From positions 62,001-126,000 of the forward strand of contig DJMA01000012.1 of the NCBI GenBank assembly GCA_002436415.1: 64,000 bases of DNA, read 5' to 3'. The DNA comes from Bdellovibrionaceae bacterium UBA6502. GTDB taxonomy: Bacteria > Bdellovibrionota > Bdellovibrionia > Bdellovibrionales > UBA840. Made by a program: the position numbers and the translations under genes. The notes under the pieces were generated by a model, which worked only from the letters and a program-made list of their open reading frames with translations, did no database searches and had not been told where the DNA came from. Shown one piece after another: positions 59,286 to 64,000 of this stretch; within the stretch, counting starts at the first letter, position 1, and each line of letters begins with the position of its first letter.

Positions 59286-59480
59286 CCGGAACTCCTCGCA
59301 GGAATCCTGATTGTACTTTCTAAAGCATATTCATGGCACGTCTCAACGCTGTAAGTCACTCGACTATTTCTGTACTTGAAACAAAGCTTTTTTTACAGAC
59401 ACAATAGATATATGAGCAAAATTGCAGGACGCAATTTCAGCTCTCTAAAACTGAATATACCTAAAGCAAGGAGGCCCCTA

Positions 59481-59816
59481 ATGAACAGGTTAGAAGACAT
59501 GCAACTTGATGAAAATCGCCTTCTCCAAATGGAGTACCTAGTGGATCAATCAAGAATGGGACACCATCTCTTATTCGACAATGCTACTGTCAGTCGAGTC
59601 TTTACTGAAGAAAATGAGAATGATGAGGCTATGTTTAAGGTAGAAAACCTTGCTCGTATCCAAGATCTTCTTGCTGAATTCATGGACAAATCCACCCTTA
59701 AAGAAAAACGTCGTTTTCTCGACACCCTTGAGGATGAAGACCACGACTTACTGGTTCGTACCTACTTTAACATCATCGAAAACTCAATTCATTCGGTGAC
59801 ACCATTTAAACATTAG
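59481..59816 (+). CDS. small conserved-looking helical protein, 111 aa
   Basis: The ATG at 59481 is preceded by AAGGAGG six bases upstream, the strongest Shine-Dalgarno site in this region. The frame runs back to a TTG at 59376 and an ATG at 59412, but neither has such a site. The product is helical and acidic, with LARIQDLLAEFMDKSTLKEKRRFLDTLEDEDHDLLVRTYFNIIENSI. No signal peptide. Not recognised. A clean terminator follows at 59825. Confidence 0.72.
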   Translation: MNRLEDMQLDENRLLQMEYLVDQSRMGHHLLFDNATVSRVFTEENENDEAMFKVENLARIQDLLAEFMDKSTLKEKRRFLDTLEDEDHDLLVRTYFNIIENSIHSVTPFKH

Positions 59817-59824
59817 AAAATAAC

Positions 59825-59852
59825 AAGGCCTTAGAAATAAGGCCTTTTTTTT
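59825..59852 (+). terminator. terminator after the 59481 gene
   Basis: AAGGCCTTA and its complement around GAAA, followed by eight T. Confidence 0.93.
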
Positions 59853-59886
59853 GTTCTCTTCTGAAAACTCCCCGCCCTTGGTCGAG

Positions 59887-59913
59887 TAAAGGATTCTTTT
59901 TCCTAGCCGATAA
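59887..59913 (+). promoter_or_regulatory. FliA (sigma-28)-type promoter
   Basis: TAAAGGAT, 11 bases, then GCCGATAA. The -10 box is identical to the flagellar sigma-28 consensus and the -35 box matches TAAA plus spacing. The start of the 59921 gene lies 8 bases after the -10 box, at the expected transcription start, so the transcript may be leaderless. Confidence 0.7.
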
Positions 59914-59920
59914 AGAAAGT

Positions 59921-60217
59921 ATGAAAATCATACTCTCAAGTCTTTTGTTTTTATTTGCCAGCAATGCATTTGCAGAATATCGAGTCTTTCAACTTCGTTT
60001 GTCTCGAGGAGCAGGAGAAGTTCGTGAAGTGCTTTCCACACTTGACCCCTACCAATACACGACCTACTACCCGGTAGACCCCGACGTAAGTGTTGAATAT
60101 ATGGATTCTTGGTTATGCCTTGGCGACACTTCAGGTTTTCGTGAATATTGCAAAAAACCAAATCGTCAGCCTGCCGCTTTGAATGATAGCCCTGAAACCG
60201 CTACACAAGCTCAATAA
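59921..60217 (+). CDS. small exported protein, 98 aa, behind a FliA-type promoter
   Basis: The signal peptide MKIILSSLLFLFASNAFA is followed by EYRVFQLRLSRGAGEVREVL. It has two Cys (WLCLGDTS and REYCKKPN) 17 residues apart, likely bridged. No family was recognised. There is no Shine-Dalgarno site, and the promoter's -10 box ends 7 bases before the ATG, so translation may begin at the first base of the mRNA. Control by a motility sigma factor would link it to the flagellar regulon, but no flagellar gene is in this window. Confidence 0.72.
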   Translation: MKIILSSLLFLFASNAFAEYRVFQLRLSRGAGEVREVLSTLDPYQYTTYYPVDPDVSVEYMDSWLCLGDTSGFREYCKKPNRQPAALNDSPETATQAQ

Positions 60218-60305
60218 GCTGTAAAATCTAGCCTTTCTTAGACTTTCCGTTTCCTCAGTTTTTTCATAAAATAAAGGAAGTGGTTTAAGCTACCAGGAAG
60301 GTTAT

Positions 60306-61805
60306 ATGGCTACAGACATCACACCAGGTCGCGCGAAGGAGTTGCGAGACTTAGGATCAAGTTACGAAAATAGAAAACGCGAGATTGTCGAGCGTGGTGA
60401 GCGTACCTTAAAAGATACGCAAGAATATTATCGTAAAAGAGAAAAAGACCTTCGTAAACATGGCAGCGCTGCCATTAACCACATCAAAAAACAAAACGAT
60501 GAAAGCATCTCTGAAATAAGAGAACAAGGCAAGGAGCAGGTTCGCAATCAACATGAACGAGTCGACAAGCTCTATGATCAGCTTTCGAAAGACCAAGAGA
60601 TACACCAAAAGAAAGTGGCTGAACAATATCGAAGAAACCAAAGCTCCCTAGAAGAGCAAAGAAAAACCGGTTCACTAAAACTGGAAGAATTGCAAGATCA
60701 GTACAAAGACAAAATGCAATCCAACCAAAAGCAATACAATGAGCAACTCACAAAACTGCAAACCGAAGGCTCCAAACAAGTTGCTGATGAACAAAGAGAC
60801 CATCGTCAAAAACTAAATCAATTGCAAAACTACAATGAAAATCAACTAGAACAAGCCGCCAACCGCCATAACGACTATTTTTTGAAAGTAAAAGATAGTC
60901 ATAATCAACGCGTAAACAAGATTCATAAAGAGCATGAAAAACAAGTCGCTGAATTTAACGACGAAAAACTGCGAAACATGAATCAAATGCAACGTAAGTA
61001 TCGTAAAGAACAACTTCGCCAGAAAGAAGCTAGTGACGCTAAACTAGAGAAAATCCGCAAAGACAACAAACATGACGTCGCCAAGGAGATTGAACTTCAA
61101 ACCAATCGCCAAGAGTCTTTACGTCAAGACTACGACAAAGAAATTCGTCGAGTTCACAGAGAAGGCGAAGATAAACTAAGCGACAATGAAAAGAAATACC
61201 AAAGCCTTAACACCAAACAAGACAAATACTACCAAGGCGAGCTAACTCGCAAAGAAAAGACTCACCATGAGAAAATGAAAGAGTTAGACAAAAACTTCAA
61301 CTCTCGCAAGGAGTTCGTGAGCAATGAACAAAATCGTGTGATCGGTGAACTTAGAAAAGAGCACAAAATTAGATATAAAAACGAAAAAGAACTAAACACC
61401 CAAGAGCTAAGAACTCTCAATGATGAATATAGAAAAGCAATCATTCGTACAAAAATAGAAATGATGGACGAAGTTACAAAATATGATAACAAGGAAAGTG
61501 ACCCATTCTACAAAACTAAGTTTTTTGAGAATAATCTCACCGAAACCCCTAGTCATTATTTATTTCAAGTAGAAATCCCTGAGCACGAAAAAGACAATAT
61601 CGACGTCAGAGTACAAAATAAAATGATTACTCTTAGCGGGCTAAGACAACACAAGGAAAGCTTTGAGGCAGAAGGACAAAGATTTCGTTCAAATAGCAAT
61701 GAAACTTTTTATCAAGAAATCCCTTTAGAAAACACCGTTAAAACTAAAGACATAAAAACTTGGTACGAAGATGGGGTTTTCAAAGTCATTGCGCCAAAGG
61801 TTTAG
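60306..61805 (+). CDS. coiled-coil protein with C-terminal Hsp20/alpha-crystallin domain
   Basis: 499 residues. Residues 1-395 are almost entirely a charged coiled coil rich in Lys, Glu, Gln, Arg and Asn (for example LQDQYKDKMQSNQKQYNEQL). The last 95 residues look like an alpha-crystallin (small heat-shock) domain: HYLFQVEIPEHEKDNIDVRV, KMITLSGLRQHKESF, TFYQEIPLENTVKTKDIK and EDGVFKVIAPKV. The last contains the family's G-V-F-K-V-x-x-P-K. There is no IXI tail after it. AGGAAGG lies about eight bases before the ATG. A chaperone domain on a long rod is an uncommon fusion; it might coat or anchor to a filament or the nucleoid. Confidence 0.82.
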   Translation: MATDITPGRAKELRDLGSSYENRKREIVERGERTLKDTQEYYRKREKDLRKHGSAAINHIKKQNDESISEIREQGKEQVRNQHERVDKLYDQLSKDQEIHQKKVAEQYRRNQSSLEEQRKTGSLKLEELQDQYKDKMQSNQKQYNEQLTKLQTEGSKQVADEQRDHRQKLNQLQNYNENQLEQAANRHNDYFLKVKDSHNQRVNKIHKEHEKQVAEFNDEKLRNMNQMQRKYRKEQLRQKEASDAKLEKIRKDNKHDVAKEIELQTNRQESLRQDYDKEIRRVHREGEDKLSDNEKKYQSLNTKQDKYYQGELTRKEKTHHEKMKELDKNFNSRKEFVSNEQNRVIGELRKEHKIRYKNEKELNTQELRTLNDEYRKAIIRTKIEMMDEVTKYDNKESDPFYKTKFFENNLTETPSHYLFQVEIPEHEKDNIDVRVQNKMITLSGLRQHKESFEAEGQRFRSNSNETFYQEIPLENTVKTKDIKTWYEDGVFKVIAPKV

Positions 61806-62123
61806 TAAAAAACTTTTTCACTCCCCCCTATTTCATTAAACCTAAAAAATAGTAAAACCATTGCTCTGTAAAAAATTACGACAAAAACAAAAACATTAAT
61901 GAAAAAGTAATTTTATTCATTGCGACCAAAATAAATCTCTGAGTATTTAGTTTGCCCAAAAATATTTTCTCTCTAAGTTGCCTGTATTCTTTCTCAAAAA
62001 GATTTGCATGAAATTCTCAAATTGATTCTCAATTGTTACGTCAATGTAATACAAATTTTTGTTCCATCTCCGAAAGTTTAAGTAGTAATTTAAGTTAGCG
62101 TTTTACACAAAGGAATTTAGAAT
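61806..62123. other. non-coding gap with tandem ATTCTCAAATTG
   Basis: 318 bases. ATTCTCAAATTG (62013-62024) is followed at once by ATTCTCAATTG (62025-62035). This could be a paired regulator site for the FN3 lipoprotein gene. Otherwise nothing was seen. Confidence 0.45.
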
Positions 62124-64000
62124 ATGCGTTCATTATTTCTAATTCTACTTTTGCAGGCTTTTATAGTCTCATGTGCCGGACCATCAAATGATGACTCCAC
62201 CAACGAGAATCCAAATACGGAAAATCCCGTAGATAATTCCCCTGGAAACTCTGAACCACAACCAATCATTGCACCGGAAATAATATCACCTATTAGTGAT
62301 TTAGGACCCGCTAGTACACACAATTTGTCTTTTCAATGTAGCAGTAGCTGTGAGTATCGTTTTTCATACCAAAGCACAGCCAATATCGATTTGTCTGCTT
62401 TAAACTATGCTGCAACAAACTCTTACGAACTTAGTCCAGCAACTGGTACCTATTATTTTGCCATTCAAGCAAGAGATACGAACAATCAACTGGAATCTAG
62501 TATCATAGAAATCCAAATTGAAATTGATAAAGACGCGCCCTCAAGTGTTTCGAACCTTAGTATTGACTCTGAACAAACAGAAACAAGAAGTCCTTCCGCT
62601 AGCTGGGATTTAGCTACAGACAACACAAGCATCTCTCATTATGAATTATCTGTCGGTACAAGCCCTGGCGGTGCAGAGATTCAAAGCTATACAAACATAG
62701 GTAATTCAAACACTGGTTTTCTCAGTCAGTTACAACTCGAAGACGCCATTGATTACTATTTAAATGTCAGAGCAGTAGATATTGCTGGTAACCAAGGACC
62801 CGTTATCTCTAGCTCTGCTTGGAATATTCCCGGAGCTCCCTACCCTGTAGACTCCTTAGCCCTAAGAAAAATATCTCAAACAGAAATAGAAATTGGTTGG
62901 TCGGCCCCTAATAATAACGGCATTGCGATTACGGATTACTACATTGACTATCGTTTGGCAGAACCTGCAGGCAACAACTGGACAAGTCTCAATGATGCCG
63001 TCAGCACGGATACTACAGCTAAAATTAGTGGCTTGAGCCCATCTACTAAATACCAATTTCAAGTAAGAGCTTACAATGGAACAAGTAGTTTAGGCTCCAA
63101 TGTTTTAGAGGCAGAAACAGCACCAGAAGACCCATTTTTTGAACCGAATTATTTTAAAGCAATGAACTTAGGTGGTGCTAGCAAAAGCATCCTTGTTGCA
63201 TGGGAAGATTCCACTGAAATATTTTTGAACGACGCCACTAGCATTGTGTTAAATGCCGCTGAAACCTATGAATTCGACTCTAATCTTGGTGACGTTTTAA
63301 AGTCAGAAAAATTCTTCTTCGTATCAGGACGCTTAACAAACGGTAGCGCTGGAAACAATGATGTAAGCCGAAATGCAAATATCGTATGGAGCTCTCCTGA
63401 CTGGGCAGGTAAGGACTTTCTTTTTACTGGTACAAGAAACGCAGATCATAGAGTTAGCGTTTATTCCTTCGAGGATAGTAGCGTAGAATTATTCGATGGA
63501 GATAGTTTGATAGAACAAATCAACTTAAACGCAGGTGATTTCCACCAATTTAGCATCTCCTATCATGGTGGCTTTCAAATCAAAAGTGATAAACTAATCC
63601 TCGCCTATATGTACTCTGGTGGCGATGAATATGCAATCGATCCAAAGCCCCTTCTTCCTGCTAGTTTTGATATATTAGGGATTCCATCTAGGAGTGTTAA
63701 AATCACAACTTCTAGTAACACTGCTACTGCTAATTTATATCACTCAGACTCTTTTACTAGTCAGCTACAATTGGCTGCTGGGTCTGAGAAGTCTGTAAAT
63801 GGACGAGGAGTGATAGGTCTTTACAAAGAAAATGCCTTGCGAATTCGATCCACAGAAGAACTAGTGGCAAACTCAAATGCTGACGCCAACGGCTATTGCT
63901 CAGCGCCTTTTGTTCCAACTTCTTTATTAAAGAAAAAATTTATCGTGAATGCTAAGATCGACTTCATTGCATTTGCTTCACTACAAGCGGGAGACATCAC
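62124..64000 (+). CDS. fibronectin type III lipoprotein, 3' end outside window
   Basis: The frame is open from ATG 62124 to the last base, about 625 residues, and no stop was met. The lipobox is FIVSC (Cys17), followed by AGPSNDDSTNENP. A Bacterial Ig/adhesin-like N-terminal part (about 50-135, with a CSSSC pair) is followed by two fibronectin-III-like modules: ISHYELSVGTSPGG near residue 172, and a clearer one near 240-335 (ALRKISQTEIEIGWSAP, ITDYYIDYR, GLSPSTKYQFQVRAYNG). After that comes a beta-rich, Ser/Asn-rich region that continues past the window. AAAGGAA precedes the ATG. Probably a surface-anchored adhesive or structural protein. Confidence 0.85.
   Translation, partial: MRSLFLILLLQAFIVSCAGPSNDDSTNENPNTENPVDNSPGNSEPQPIIAPEIISPISDLGPASTHNLSFQCSSSCEYRFSYQSTANIDLSALNYAATNSYELSPATGTYYFAIQARDTNNQLESSIIEIQIEIDKDAPSSVSNLSIDSEQTETRSPSASWDLATDNTSISHYELSVGTSPGGAEIQSYTNIGNSNTGFLSQLQLEDAIDYYLNVRAVDIAGNQGPVISSSAWNIPGAPYPVDSLALRKISQTEIEIGWSAPNNNGIAITDYYIDYRLAEPAGNNWTSLNDAVSTDTTAKISGLSPSTKYQFQVRAYNGTSSLGSNVLEAETAPEDPFFEPNYFKAMNLGGASKSILVAWEDSTEIFLNDATSIVLNAAETYEFDSNLGDVLKSEKFFFVSGRLTNGSAGNNDVSRNANIVWSSPDWAGKDFLFTGTRNADHRVSVYSFEDSSVELFDGDSLIEQINLNAGDFHQFSISYHGGFQIKSDKLILAYMYSGGDEYAIDPKPLLPASFDILGIPSRSVKITTSSNTATANLYHSDSFTSQLQLAAGSEKSVNGRGVIGLYKENALRIRSTEELVANSNADANGYCSAPFVPTSLLKKKFIVNAKIDFIAFASLQAGDI

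Noticed and set aside
59340..59360. TGGCAC near 59334 as a sigma-54 promoter
   Set aside because: The -12 part reads AACGC, so GC is not at the required position.
1..64000. CRISPR array, prophage, rRNA or complete insertion sequence
   Set aside because: No regularly spaced repeats, phage structural genes, rRNA core sequences or transposase motifs were seen.

Overview
The window is A+T-rich bacterial chromosome with short intergenic gaps, many proteins carrying Sec signal peptides or lipoboxes, and outer-membrane barrels. This points to a didermic bacterium. Two TIGR02147-type regulators, numerous lineage-specific exported proteins, perfect sigma-54 promoters and an imuA-imuB-dnaE2 mutagenesis cassette together suggest a member of the Bdellovibrio-like bacteria (Bdellovibrionota). 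That placement is inferred from gene families and was not tested by a search. No prophage, transposase gene, CRISPR array or rRNA was seen.

Layout. 1-2.6 kb: 3' end of an SRAP-domain gene, a LysE-type exporter, a small exported protein and ilvE. 3-6 kb: a three-gene cassette (TIGR02147 regulator, two exported proteins, one with an HEMVH zinc motif). 6.6-12.2 kb: translationally coupled imuA-imuB-dnaE2. 12.5-14.1 kb: alkaline phosphatase behind a Pho-box-like repeat. 14.2-20.6 kb: four co-directional exported proteins, two of them long coiled coils. 20.8-28.8 kb: an outer-membrane barrel, an acetyltransferase/haem-oxygenase-fold pair, a PAS-like protein, a MASE1-CHASE histidine kinase coupled to a lipoprotein, tRNA-His and a lipoprotein. 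29-34 kb: a sigma-54 activator with a Glu in place of the phospho-Asp, facing a sigma-54 promoter and a two-gene operon ending in a 59-residue acidic exported protein; then a Cys-rich exported protein, a membrane protein, an M14 carboxypeptidase and a hydrolase. 34-43 kb: an exported protein, the rmuC-thrE-plsC operon, a membrane protein, a LPS-type glycosyltransferase and a barrel. 43.9-49.6 kb: a lytic transglycosylase, free-Met-sulfoxide reductase, and a second TIGR02147 cassette on the minus strand. 50-57.3 kb: a subtilase behind a sigma-54 promoter, a zinc-ribbon membrane protein, lnt, mutS2 and a lipoprotein. 57.5-64 kb: a sigma-54-driven lipoprotein, a Lys-rich protein, two small proteins (one behind a FliA-type promoter), a coiled-coil/Hsp20 fusion, and the start of a fibronectin-III lipoprotein that runs off the window.

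The most distinctive signals are these. (1) Two independent regulator plus exported zinc-peptidase-like plus exported-partner cassettes. (2) Three copies of a 145-146 bp element with 20 bp terminal inverted repeats, a MITE-like family with no transposase in view. (3) Three perfect sigma-54 promoters near an NtrC-family activator that appears locked by a phosphomimetic Glu. (4) A 120 bp inverted-repeat structure with internal hairpins at 51.5 kb. (5) Several starts, fixed by Shine-Dalgarno sites, that differ from the longest ORF, including a probable ATT start for ilvE.
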